From NCBI GenBank assembly GCA_022711435.1, contig JAKLFB010000005.1, positions 62,001 to 126,000 of the forward strand: 64,000 bases of DNA, read 5' to 3'. A program made the translations under genes and the position numbers. This DNA comes from Verrucomicrobiota bacterium. Its GTDB lineage: Bacteria; Verrucomicrobiota; Verrucomicrobiia; Limisphaerales; UBA1319. Of the stretch, positions 11,682 through 19,335 are shown one piece after another (the stretch's first letter is position 1; each line of letters starts with the position of its first letter). The notes beneath the pieces were generated by a model, which was not told where the DNA came from, ran no database searches, and saw only the letters and a list, made by a program, of their open reading frames with translations.

Positions 11682-12857
11682 ATGAAATATATCATCATGG
11701 CCTTCGGGCTCGCGTGCTGGGCAACGGCGTCCGCCAATGCCGCCGAATTCCGGTTCCGCCACTCCTTCATCGACCGCGATCTGCCGGGGTCGTCCTGGGC
11801 GCAGACCGCTTTGTCCGACCTCGACAAGGACGGGAGCCTCGACTACATCACCGGCCAGACGCGCAGCCGCGTTTTCTGGTATCGCCAGGAGAGCCCCGGC
11901 CGCTGGGTGCGACACCTGCTGGGTGAACAATCGCCCTCCGATGTGGGAGGGGCCGCCTTCGACGTGGACGGGGACGGCTGGACCGATTTCGTCGCCGGCG
12001 GCGCATGGTACCGCAACACCGGCCGCCCGCGGACCGAACCGTTCGAGCGGGTCGTCTTCGACAAGGATCTGGCGGCGGTGCATGACCTGATGGTCGCGGA
12101 TGTCGATGGCGACGGCCGCACGGACATCCTCACCATGTCGGACAAGAACAACCTCCGCTGGTACCGCATCCCCAGCGAGCCGCGCCAGCCATGGCAGCGC
12201 TTCGACATCGGGCCCTCGGTCCACGCCGGCATTGGCGCCGGCGATATCGACGGCGATGGCGATCTCGACGTCGCGCGCTCGAACATGTGGTTCGAAAATG
12301 CTGACGGCAAAGGCGGCCGATGGATCGCGCACACGAACATCCCCTTCGGCAATCCCAAACAGCCGTACCCGCTCGGAACACACTGTGTCGTCCTCGACCT
12401 GGATCGCGATAGCGACGCCGATCTGGTGATGTCCGAGAACGAGATCAAGGGCGGGCGGATCGGCTGGCTCGAGAATATCGACTCCAAGGGCGGCGCCTGG
12501 AAGCTCCATGAGCTGCCCGCCAGCGACTCCACCCCCCGCGGCGCCTACCACTCGCTCATCGTGGCCGACTTCGACAACGACCGCGACATCGACGTGTTCT
12601 CGTGCGAGATGGAAGGCATCCCCGGCGACCGCCAGCCGCGCTGGTTCATCTGGGAAAACGCGGATGCCAAAGGCGGCCGGTTCATCGAGCACGTGATCCT
12701 GGACGCCCAGCTCGGCGGGCACATGGCCGTCGCCGGGGATGTGGATCGGGACGGCGATCTGGATATCGTGAGCAAGCTCTGGCGCTCCCGCAAAGACAAC
12801 GCCAACGAGGGCAAGAACCACATCGATCTGCTGGAGAATCTCCTGATCGACAAGTGA
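11682..12857 (+). CDS. Secreted FG-GAP/VCBS repeat protein
   Basis: 391 residues with a signal peptide (YIIMAFGLACWATASANA). At least seven Ca-binding D-x-D-x-D/N-x-x-D loops recur about every 45-60 residues (DLDKDGSLD, DVDGDGWTD, DVDGDGRTD, DIDGDGDLD, DLDRDSDAD, DFDNDRDID, DVDRDGDLD), the pattern of a seven-bladed integrin-alpha-like propeller. Such proteins are usually extracellular binding modules; no enzyme motif is seen. A GTG start three codons upstream (11673) is possible. It follows the sulfatase by 67 bases on the same strand. Confidence 0.88.
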   Translation: MKYIIMAFGLACWATASANAAEFRFRHSFIDRDLPGSSWAQTALSDLDKDGSLDYITGQTRSRVFWYRQESPGRWVRHLLGEQSPSDVGGAAFDVDGDGWTDFVAGGAWYRNTGRPRTEPFERVVFDKDLAAVHDLMVADVDGDGRTDILTMSDKNNLRWYRIPSEPRQPWQRFDIGPSVHAGIGAGDIDGDGDLDVARSNMWFENADGKGGRWIAHTNIPFGNPKQPYPLGTHCVVLDLDRDSDADLVMSENEIKGGRIGWLENIDSKGGAWKLHELPASDSTPRGAYHSLIVADFDNDRDIDVFSCEMEGIPGDRQPRWFIWENADAKGGRFIEHVILDAQLGGHMAVAGDVDRDGDLDIVSKLWRSRKDNANEGKNHIDLLENLLIDK

Positions 12858-13017
12858 GTTGGGCCGAGGCGGCCTGCCGGTCCAGACCAAGCCAGCCACC
12901 CGGCCGGTTTGGCTCGATCTCGCGCCTGGGCAACAGCTGCTTTAAACACCGAAGCTCCTGGAAAAGAGCGGCTCGGGGTCGTATCTCATCATTCGATGCG
13001 ACCCCTATTAGTTCGCT

Positions 13018-13824
13018 CTACCTCGGCCGGGTTGGCGGATTCGTCCAGTTCTTGTGCCAGTTCAGCTCCCAGAGCCTCTCGTTCTTCACATTCTCGGCGT
13101 GAACGTCGGCAAAGACCACGTTGACCGAGCCGGGCAAGGGAGTTCCCGGAGGGATGTTCATGGCGGAGGAGGCCGGCCCCGTGCCGTGCCGTGCCAGCGT
13201 GATGCGCGACATGCCAGCGCTGCTGCCGCGGTCGCCTTCGAGCAGGTTCCGGGCAGGCGCGTCTTTTTCCAGAGGCCACGCATCGATCCACATGGAGTCA
13301 GCGAACACGGGTGTCAGCGCGGTCTTCCGGATATCGGACTCGTTGCGGAAGGCGTTGCGGACGCTGGGGAAGAGGCCCTGGGCATCCGGCCAGTCGCCGC
13401 TGTACATCCAGCCGTTGAGAGCGAAGCTGCCGGACCACTTGGGGATTCTCGTGCCCGGTTTGAGATCGGAACCCCACACCCAGGCCGTCGTCGCCGAGCC
13501 GGACGGTTTCGACTCGCTGTACGGCGCCACGGGGCAGAACTTGACCTGCTCGACTCTCGAATAATGCTCGATGAGGCCAGCCTGCCAAAGGTTCGCGTCG
13601 ATGCGGTAGGGCAGCACCTTGTCGCAGTCGTTGATGTACATGTAGTTGGCCAGGCCGAGCTGCTTCAGATTGCCCAGGCATTTCAGCGCCTGCGATTTGG
13701 CTTTCGCCTTGCTTAATGCGGGCAGCAGCATGCTCGCAAGGATCGCGATGATCGCGATGACCACCAGCAGCTCGATCAGCGTGAACGCCCGCAAATGGCG
13801 CCGCGGCTCTCGGTGGGCTGGCAT
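13018..13824 (-). CDS. Type II/IV pseudopilin-like protein, orphan
   Basis: 268 residues. The N-terminus carries a class III prepilin signal: short basic leader, then [19 protein letters not shown] with the conserved Glu at +5, cleaved and methylated by a prepilin peptidase in known homologues. After the helix comes [21 protein letters not shown], a layout common to the many G-like pseudopilins of Planctomycetes, Lentisphaerae and Verrucomicrobia, and a C-terminal strand block with [13 protein letters not shown]. No secretion or pilus assembly genes are nearby. The frame extends upstream to 14370, but ATG 13824 gives the usual leader of about a dozen residues. Partner and cargo are unknown. 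Confidence 0.9.
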   Translation of the reverse strand: MPAHREPRRHLRAFTLIELLVVIAIIAILASMLLPALSKAKAKSQALKCLGNLKQLGLANYMYINDCDKVLPYRIDANLWQAGLIEHYSRVEQVKFCPVAPYSESKPSGSATTAWVWGSDLKPGTRIPKWSGSFALNGWMYSGDWPDAQGLFPSVRNAFRNESDIRKTALTPVFADSMWIDAWPLEKDAPARNLLEGDRGSSAGMSRITLARHGTGPASSAMNIPPGTPLPGSVNVVFADVHAENVKNERLWELNWHKNWTNPPTRPR

Positions 13825-14297
13825 GATTCGATGCGTGTTGTCGCCGGTCAATGTTCGGAAACGGATGGGCCGGCGTTTGCGGTTGCGCGTGCCGGAAGCA
13901 TGGCCGGACCCCAGGAGCTTTTCAAGGCGAATTCGAGCAGAAGGTGTAAGACGAAAACCTTCGAGATTGTGAAAACAGGCATGGAAAAAGTTGATGACAA
14001 ACGACTGGTCACGCATCGGGGCCATGAACCGTGTTGGAGCGCGGGCTTTAACCCGCTTCCGCGCGTTTGGCCTGTCGCGTGTTGAAGGGGCCTGAAGGCC
14101 CCGCTCCGGCAGGGCCGGTTCATGGAAAGGGGCTCGTTCCAACGCCCGTCTCCCCGATCCCTCCACTGCCGCGGAGGGGAGGGAGGAGACGATCGGGTGT
14201 CCAGCAGACAAGTGCCGCACGCCGCCTTGTCTCTCGCGAGCCGGCTCCGCTTCCCCTCGCCCCGCGCCAGCGGGGAGAGCGCAGTCAGGGACGGATC
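13825..14297. other. Intergenic region carrying a dispersed repeat
   Basis: The first part (13825-14030) is the upstream region of the pseudopilin gene and shows no gene. From about 14040 it contains several GC-rich hairpin-forming stretches such as GGGGCCTGAAGGCCCC at 14087-14102. It then holds a block related to 19025-19335 (listed separately). It ends directly at the GTG start of the antitoxin-like gene. Confidence 0.55.
14198..14272 (+). repeat. Dispersed GC-rich repeat, copy A
   Basis: A core of about 75 bases beginning TGTCCAGCAGACA and ending at the CCCGCGCCAGC segment recurs on the minus strand at 19181-19258. In one frame both copies encode the same chance peptide [27 protein letters not shown] motif lies just upstream here (14163-14174) but on the other side of the core in copy B, so the flanks are rearranged. 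Confidence 0.6.
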
Positions 14298-14453
14298 GTG
14301 GCAAAGCGTAGCGGTGTGCGCCAACGCAAGCCACCTGGCAGCCGACAGAATTGGCTGGCCAAACTGGCACGCCTGCGGGAAAGCACCTTCACGGGAAAGA
14401 CTTCTCCGACATCCGAAGAAATCCTCGCTGACCTGTGTTCCGAGCGCGGCTAA
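14298..14453 (+). CDS. VapB-like antitoxin of a broken toxin-antitoxin pair
   Basis: A 51-residue frame from GTG 14298, too short for usual gene calls, whose TAA stop abuts the ATG of the PIN-domain toxin fragment. The sequence runs from a basic N-terminus through [12 protein letters not shown] to the C-terminal motif TSEEILADL. That motif is common in short antitoxins paired with PIN toxins, where this tail binds and blocks the toxin. There is no DNA-binding N-terminal domain of RHH or AbrB type in these 51 residues, so it may itself be N-terminally shortened by the adjacent repeat. Confidence 0.6.
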   Translation: MAKRSGVRQRKPPGSRQNWLAKLARLRESTFTGKTSPTSEEILADLCSERG

Positions 14454-14702
14454 ATGAGCTACTGGGATACGTCGGCGCTCGTAAAGCTCTATGCCAAAAA
14501 GGCGGATTCTGGTGCTTTCGAGGCACACGCGCTGAATGATCCTGGCCAAATTACCACGTCTCGGGTTGCGCTTTACGAAGCGCGCGCCACCTTCCGCCGC
14601 AAGGAGGCGGAAGGGGCCATTCTGGCGGGAACGGCGCAGAGGCTTTACGAAGAACTGTTGCAGGACGTCGCGATGGGGGAAATCCGGTTCCCCCGCTTAA
14701 AT
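14454..14702 (+). pseudogene. Truncated PIN-domain (VapC-family) toxin
   Basis: The N-terminal 80 or so residues are a clear PIN-domain ribonuclease: MSYWDTSALVKLY with the first catalytic Asp (D5), then TTSRVALYEARATFRRKE with the conserved Glu (E43). The rest of the domain is absent, including the usual L-D-A-L-H-L-A helix and the last acidic site. The frame instead runs on into the 3' end of the xylanase gene on the opposite strand, with no stop until 14849. The active site is therefore incomplete and the product probably inactive. The ATG directly follows the antitoxin stop, the normal antitoxin-toxin coupling. The C-terminal part was probably lost by a deletion or insertion next to the xylanase gene. 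Confidence 0.75.
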
Positions 14703-14736
14703 AGTCGTCCGCGCTTCCGCGTTGCGCAGTTATTTC

Positions 14737-16092
14737 TTACCGGAGCGCACGAGGCGCCTCGAGGCCGTCGCCGTCCTTCGCCAGCTCGAACTCCCGGGTT
14801 GTGGCTGCGCCGGAGGCGTCGGTCCACGTCACGCGGTAGCGTCCTTTGAAGCCGCGGAAGGTGAGGGGCCTGCCCGGCTCGGCCTTCCGTGTGAGGCGCG
14901 TTTTCCAGTCGCGGTTGATGAGCGAGTCGAGGGCGTGATAAACCGGTTTCGGATTCAGGTTGATGTCGTAGAGGCCGGAGAACGAAGGCTCGCCCGGGGC
15001 GGCGCCGCCATCTGCCACGTTCCACCAGGTGATGCCCATGACCGTGGGAAAGCTGAACCACAACCGGTAGAGGTTGCGGGCCAGCACTGCTTGCACTTCC
15101 CTGCCCGCCTCGGTGTCCGCCGGCGCGCTGACGGTCACTTCGCTGACGTGGATCGGGCGTTCCGCGTCCCTGAGGCAATCCAGCACGGCGTAGTTCGTCG
15201 CGGGCGTCAGAATGTCCGCGCCATCGGCAATGCGCTGCGACTCCTGGGGGTTGAATATGTGCATCTGCACCCCGACGGTGTCAATGCGAACCCCGCGGTC
15301 GATCAGGTCGCGGACAATCTCCACGTAGCGGCGCGAGGGTCCGCCGTGGATGTCGCAGTCGTTGATGCCCAGGCGCACGGACGAGGGAAAGTATTTCCCG
15401 GCCCACCGGAAGGTCTTGAAGGTGTAGTCGTCCGGCATCAGCCCGCGATTGGCCTGGTCAATGGATTCGTTCACCACGTCCCAGCGCTGCACGCGCGCGC
15501 CGTAACGCTCCGCCAGCGTCTTCACGTGCTGCTCGAAAACCGGCTCCATGGCCTTGCGGTCTTCGGGCATCCATTCGGGATGCCCCCAGCGGCGAATGCC
15601 ATAGATGATCGCGTGGCCGTTCATGGAAACGCCGCGCGACTCCATGTAGGCCACGACCGGATCCGGGGGCGGACGGCGGTACTCGTACGAGCTTCCCTCC
15701 GCGAAGCGCGGCTTGCCTCGTTCCTTCTCCAGCGTCTTCCAGTAGAAGGCCACCGTTGCGGCGTTGAAAAGCGTGCCGAAGGTCTCCGCGTAACGCCGGT
15801 TCTTCTCGGGCGTCTTCAGGTCGCCAAATAGAAAACAGTTGCCGCCGAACAGGAACGCGTGTTGCGTCTGCTCGACAGTCACTTCCGTGCCGGGTTTGAC
15901 CGACGACAGTGCGAGCACGGCCTCGGCCATCCGGTTCTCGCGGATGCCCTTTTCCATACGCGCTGTTGTTGCAGGATCGTCCCAAAGCGCCTGGTAGGCG
16001 GCGCTGATGGCAGGCGTTTTTGCCTGAGCCAGCGCGGTGAAAGCACTGACTACAATGATGGCTAGGATCCATGCTCGCATCGGTCGTTTCAT
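14737..16092 (-). CDS. GH10 endo-1,4-beta-xylanase
   Basis: 451 residues with signal peptide (AWILAIIVVSAFTALAQA). Hydrolyses internal beta-1,4 bonds of xylan, here presumably in the periplasm or outside. The GH10 barrel is clear: NGHAIIYG, then QRWDVVNES with acid/base Glu209, QMHIFNP, and HVSEVTV with nucleophile Glu318, then GITWWNVADG. There is an N-terminal helical and beta segment of about 90 residues containing FLFGGNCFLFG, and a short C-terminal beta tail (residues 400-451). No carbohydrate-binding module or dockerin is seen. Its 3' end overlaps the open frame of the truncated vapC gene. ATG 16092 or 16080 could be the start. Confidence 0.94.
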   Translation of the reverse strand: MKRPMRAWILAIIVVSAFTALAQAKTPAISAAYQALWDDPATTARMEKGIRENRMAEAVLALSSVKPGTEVTVEQTQHAFLFGGNCFLFGDLKTPEKNRRYAETFGTLFNAATVAFYWKTLEKERGKPRFAEGSSYEYRRPPPDPVVAYMESRGVSMNGHAIIYGIRRWGHPEWMPEDRKAMEPVFEQHVKTLAERYGARVQRWDVVNESIDQANRGLMPDDYTFKTFRWAGKYFPSSVRLGINDCDIHGGPSRRYVEIVRDLIDRGVRIDTVGVQMHIFNPQESQRIADGADILTPATNYAVLDCLRDAERPIHVSEVTVSAPADTEAGREVQAVLARNLYRLWFSFPTVMGITWWNVADGGAAPGEPSFSGLYDINLNPKPVYHALDSLINRDWKTRLTRKAEPGRPLTFRGFKGRYRVTWTDASGAATTREFELAKDGDGLEAPRALR

Positions 16093-16201
16093 AGGCTGCC
16101 TGCGCCGTTCGCGCTTATCGTCCCGGTAATAAGACCGCTTTCCCGGTCAAGAGCAAGTCCCCCGAGTCACCGGCGCCGCGAAAAGGGTTGTCTGGGGATA
16201 G

Positions 16202-17233
16202 CTACTTGGTACTTTTCGGCAATGCATCCGGCTTCTCGGCGATCACGATCGAGTTCATCGCCGGATCGCGCCGGGCGGCTGCCGCTCGAACGAAGCCGGC
16301 GGACTCGAGGTCTTCGCGGAGCTCGTCGAAGGTGTAGGTGCCCCCGCCGGGCGTGGCCACGAGCATGTTGATCGCGAACAACGCGCCGGCAACGGGCCGG
16401 GTGCGATCCGATTCCATCAGGATATCGCGGATGGCGATCCGGCCGCCGGGTTCGAGCGCCTGGAACACGTTGGCGAACAGCGCTCGATTTTGCGCGCGCG
16501 AATTCTGATGGACGATGGCGCTGACCCATGCCAGGTCGGCGCCGCGGGGCAACGGATCGGCCATGAAGTCGCCGGCCACCAACCGCACGCGCCGGCTCAA
16601 TCCCGCGCCCTTCAGGCGGCGGCGGGCCATCGGGATCACATGCGGCAGGTCGAACAGCGTGGCCTTGCCCCTGGAACAAGCGCGCAGGAACGCGATCGTC
16701 CATGTGCCAGAGGCGCCGCCGACGTCCAGGAGATGGCCGAACTTCAGCGGCTGCACTCCCCGGATGACATCCTTGGCGATCGGGATCGAGATGTTGTGCA
16801 TGCCTTCGATGAACGCCGCGGCGTCCTCCTGTGCGCCCCGCACGCTCGGGGCTCGCTTGGCCGGCCGGCCGGTCTTGACCACGCGCGCCAGCTGCACCCA
16901 GTTCCGCATGCAGTTGGCCTGATGCCGCGCCATCGCCATGATGCTTTTCGATCCGCTCGAGGTCAGGAGCTCGGCTGTTCCGGCAGGCAAAGCGTACCGT
17001 TCGCCTCGACGGTTCAGCAGCCCCAATGCGGCCAGCGCATCGAGGAGGGCGACCAGGCCGCGAAGGTCGCAATGCAGCTTTCGCGCCAGCTCGCGGGCGC
17101 CTAGCGGCCCGCTGGCCAGCGCGTCGAACAGATCGAGGTCGGCTGCCGCGGCGTAAACGGCCGCAGGCTGGTAGCATCGGCCCAGCTCCAGCAATTGGTC
17201 CGCGGTCCACATGGAATTCATCGATCGCTTCAT
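16202..17233 (-). CDS. SAM-dependent O-methyltransferase (acetylserotonin-OMT-like)
   Basis: 343 residues, cytoplasmic. The N-terminal 100 residues are a winged-helix dimerisation domain (FDALASGPLGARELARKLH, LLDALAALGLLNRRGERY). The C-terminal Rossmann fold carries the SAM motif LLDVGGASGTWTIAFL near residues 168-183, then FDLPHVIP and LVAGDFMADPLPRGAD, as in hydroxyindole/caffeate-type O-methyltransferases. The usual catalytic His is plausibly in AIVHQNS. The natural substrate cannot be inferred. It is divergent from the SecD-like gene with 125 bases between. ATG 17218 is an alternative start. Confidence 0.88.
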   Translation of the reverse strand: MKRSMNSMWTADQLLELGRCYQPAAVYAAAADLDLFDALASGPLGARELARKLHCDLRGLVALLDALAALGLLNRRGERYALPAGTAELLTSSGSKSIMAMARHQANCMRNWVQLARVVKTGRPAKRAPSVRGAQEDAAAFIEGMHNISIPIAKDVIRGVQPLKFGHLLDVGGASGTWTIAFLRACSRGKATLFDLPHVIPMARRRLKGAGLSRRVRLVAGDFMADPLPRGADLAWVSAIVHQNSRAQNRALFANVFQALEPGGRIAIRDILMESDRTRPVAGALFAINMLVATPGGGTYTFDELREDLESAGFVRAAAARRDPAMNSIVIAEKPDALPKSTK

Positions 17234-17358
17234 TGCCGGCCAATGTATGCGCCTGCCCCGTCCTTGTCCACCCCGCCCGATTCCATTCGACAGTGAGACG
17301 CTCGAGCGCTACGCTGCGAGCCGTATCACAAGAGAGCATGCTGTCGGAGGTTCATTGC

Positions 17359-17862
17359 ATGAAACGAAAAGCATTTCGCCTGGGTGCAGCGCTGGTGGCC
17401 GCCACCGTTTTCGCCGGCTGCGCTTCCACGCCGCAACCGCCTGCTGTCGCTTCGAGCGGGGCCATGTTCCAGATGCGGCTGGTGGCCGATGCGCCGTCGA
17501 GCAATACGACGGAGATGGCCATTGTCCATACGACCGGAAGCATGACCCACCGCGAGATTGTTCAGGTCGAAAACGCGGTGTTGTTCGATCAGACGGCGCT
17601 GAAATCCGCCCAGGTGCAGCACGATCCGAATGGGCAACCTCAGATCGGAATTCAATTCACCGAGAGCGGCCGGAAACGATTCGCGCAGGTGACTCGCGAG
17701 AACATTGGCAAGCGTTTGGCGATCGTCATCGACGGGCAGGTGTATTCGGCGCCGAGAATCATGACGGAGATCTCCGGCGGCAAGGGTTTAATCAGCGGCA
17801 GCTTCAGCCAGAAGGAAGCCGCGGATCTGGCCGCCAAAATCAACGGTTCGCTGAAACGATGA
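17359..17862 (+). CDS. Lipoprotein with a SecD periplasmic-head-like domain
   Basis: 167 residues. The leader ends in a lipobox (TVFAGC, Cys21), so it is a predicted lipoprotein. The C-terminal 70 residues match the conserved periplasmic head of SecD: IGIQFTESGRKRFAQVT, RLAIVIDGQVYSAP, then GLISGSFSQKEAADLA. SecD proper is a large membrane protein; here only the head-like domain is present, so a direct Sec role is doubtful. ATG 17359 has a good GGAGG eight bases upstream. A membrane-protein gene follows after 46 bases and may be co-transcribed. Confidence 0.82.
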   Translation: MKRKAFRLGAALVAATVFAGCASTPQPPAVASSGAMFQMRLVADAPSSNTTEMAIVHTTGSMTHREIVQVENAVLFDQTALKSAQVQHDPNGQPQIGIQFTESGRKRFAQVTRENIGKRLAIVIDGQVYSAPRIMTEISGGKGLISGSFSQKEAADLAAKINGSLKR

Positions 17863-17908
17863 TCCAGCGGTCCATCGCGAGGATCCGGACGACATTCGGG
17901 ATCAGTGG

Positions 17909-19024
17909 ATGATCGGCGTGTCGAGAAAAGCGATCGCTTGGTCGATGGCTATTCTCATGGGAGGGCTGGGCGGCGCGGTGTCAATTTGGCTTGTCTATGA
18001 AAGCGACGCACGCAAGTTCAGCCGGCTGAAGGAGAACGCACTTTGTGTGCTGGACCTGCCAGAGGAAAGCCTCTCGGTTGGCGCGACGTTCACGATCCCG
18101 CGTTCGATCGACAAGTTCACAGTAGGCATTCAAATCGGGGCGAGGAGCGCGCCGCTGTCGATTTCCATCTCCGGCGATGACGGTCTGGTCGGCAGCGCGA
18201 CCATGGTGAAGAGCGCCGCGTTTGGGCTCGGACGGGAAGTCCGCCCCGGTGTTTACACGGCGACCTTGCGCCGGGAGAACATCGGCACGGCGGCGGCGGC
18301 GGTGATTTGCGCGGAGTTGCCAGTCCACGTGACGGGATGGCAGATATGGCATCGGACGTACCTCGGTCTGCTGGCCCTCTCGGCCGTGGGGGTGCTGATC
18401 TTTCGCAACTCCAGGGACGTGAAGAGACGCACAGCGGTCCTGGGATCGTTTCATGCGCTCCTGCTCGGATGTGTGTCGATGTTCATCTATCTGCTCTTCC
18501 ATGAGGGCGGGCATGCACTGGTCCAGATTGCTTTTGGGCATTTCGACCTCGCGCAAAGCGATTTTTGGGGTATCCATGGCCATCCGCACTCGGGCGGCGG
18601 CATGGGACCGCCGCTCCAGCCGTGGCAACACAAGGTCATATCCTGTGCCGGACCCATGCTGCCGACGTTGACGGGGTTCGTGTTGTTCGCGGCGTGGGCG
18701 CTTCCGATCGGGCGGAGGATTCGAGGCGTGCGGCCCATGGTAAATCTTTATTTCTCGGCCATCGTCGCGATTCTGGTGATTTCGGAAGCCGTCATGGGAC
18801 CGGTGTATCTGCTGGGCATTGCCACTGCCGAAGGCGATCTGATCGGCTATGTCGCCAGTATTGGCGGACCGGTCTGGCTCTTGAAATGCCTTCTGTGGGG
18901 GATGGCCCTCGCCAGCATCATGATCCTCTGGCGCGTGATCCCTGAAATACGGCAGGGATGGAAACGGATCCAAAGCGGCTGGATTGACCTGCCGCCGGCG
19001 GCAGTTCCGCCTCCGACCGAGTAA
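17909..19024 (+). CDS. Integral membrane protein with HEGGH (M50-like) motif
   Basis: 371 residues. A membrane anchor at 8-29 is followed by a soluble domain (about 30-145), then about six more hydrophobic segments. One segment contains FHEGGHALVQIAFG (H198, E199, H202), an HExxH zinc-protease motif inside a membrane helix as in site-2-protease/M50 peptidases. The partner motif NxxPxxxxDG of classical M50 is not evident, although SCAGPMLPTLTG could supply part of a site. It could be a divergent intramembrane metalloprotease or a degenerate relative. It follows the SecD-like lipoprotein closely. Confidence 0.75.
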   Translation: MIGVSRKAIAWSMAILMGGLGGAVSIWLVYESDARKFSRLKENALCVLDLPEESLSVGATFTIPRSIDKFTVGIQIGARSAPLSISISGDDGLVGSATMVKSAAFGLGREVRPGVYTATLRRENIGTAAAAVICAELPVHVTGWQIWHRTYLGLLALSAVGVLIFRNSRDVKRRTAVLGSFHALLLGCVSMFIYLLFHEGGHALVQIAFGHFDLAQSDFWGIHGHPHSGGGMGPPLQPWQHKVISCAGPMLPTLTGFVLFAAWALPIGRRIRGVRPMVNLYFSAIVAILVISEAVMGPVYLLGIATAEGDLIGYVASIGGPVWLLKCLLWGMALASIMILWRVIPEIRQGWKRIQSGWIDLPPAAVPPPTE

Positions 19025-19335
19025 ATCCCGCTCGATCCTCGCGGGGGCTGGCGGGCGCCGCTGGCGCGCCCGGTCTCAGTTGGGCGATCGTCCGCCGTTT
19101 ATCTTCTCCCTCCGCGGCAGTGGAGGGGAGGGTCGGGGAGAGGAGCACGTGCATTGTTGGATCCCCTCTCCCTGCGCCCTGCTGGCGCGGGGCGAGGGAA
19201 AGCGCAGCCGGCTTGCAAGAGAACAAGACGCCATAGCGCGCAACCTGTCTGCTGGACAGCCGAACGTCTTCTCCCTCGTCCCTGTCCACCGCATAGGCGA
19301 TTGAATCCGCGCCGCAATCGCGCCACACTTGCCCC
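19025..19335. other. Intergenic region with dispersed repeat copy B
   Basis: No gene is seen in these 311 bases. Most of it is GC-rich repeat material related to 14040-14297, including clustered CTCTCCC/GGGAGAG inverted motifs able to form hairpins. It separates the HEGGH membrane protein from the GH2-like gene. Confidence 0.55.
19181..19258 (-). repeat. Dispersed GC-rich repeat, copy B
   Basis: Minus-strand counterpart of 14198-14272; on the minus strand it begins TGTCCAGCAGACA (19246-19258) and ends in CCCCGCGCCAGC near 19181. Similarity is strong at the ends and in the [22 protein letters not shown] part and weaker in the middle. Confidence 0.6.

Noticed and set aside
14454..14849. Whole 131-codon frame as an intact PIN toxin
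   Set aside because: Only the first 80 or so residues match; the rest is antisense to the xylanase gene and lacks the remaining catalytic acid.
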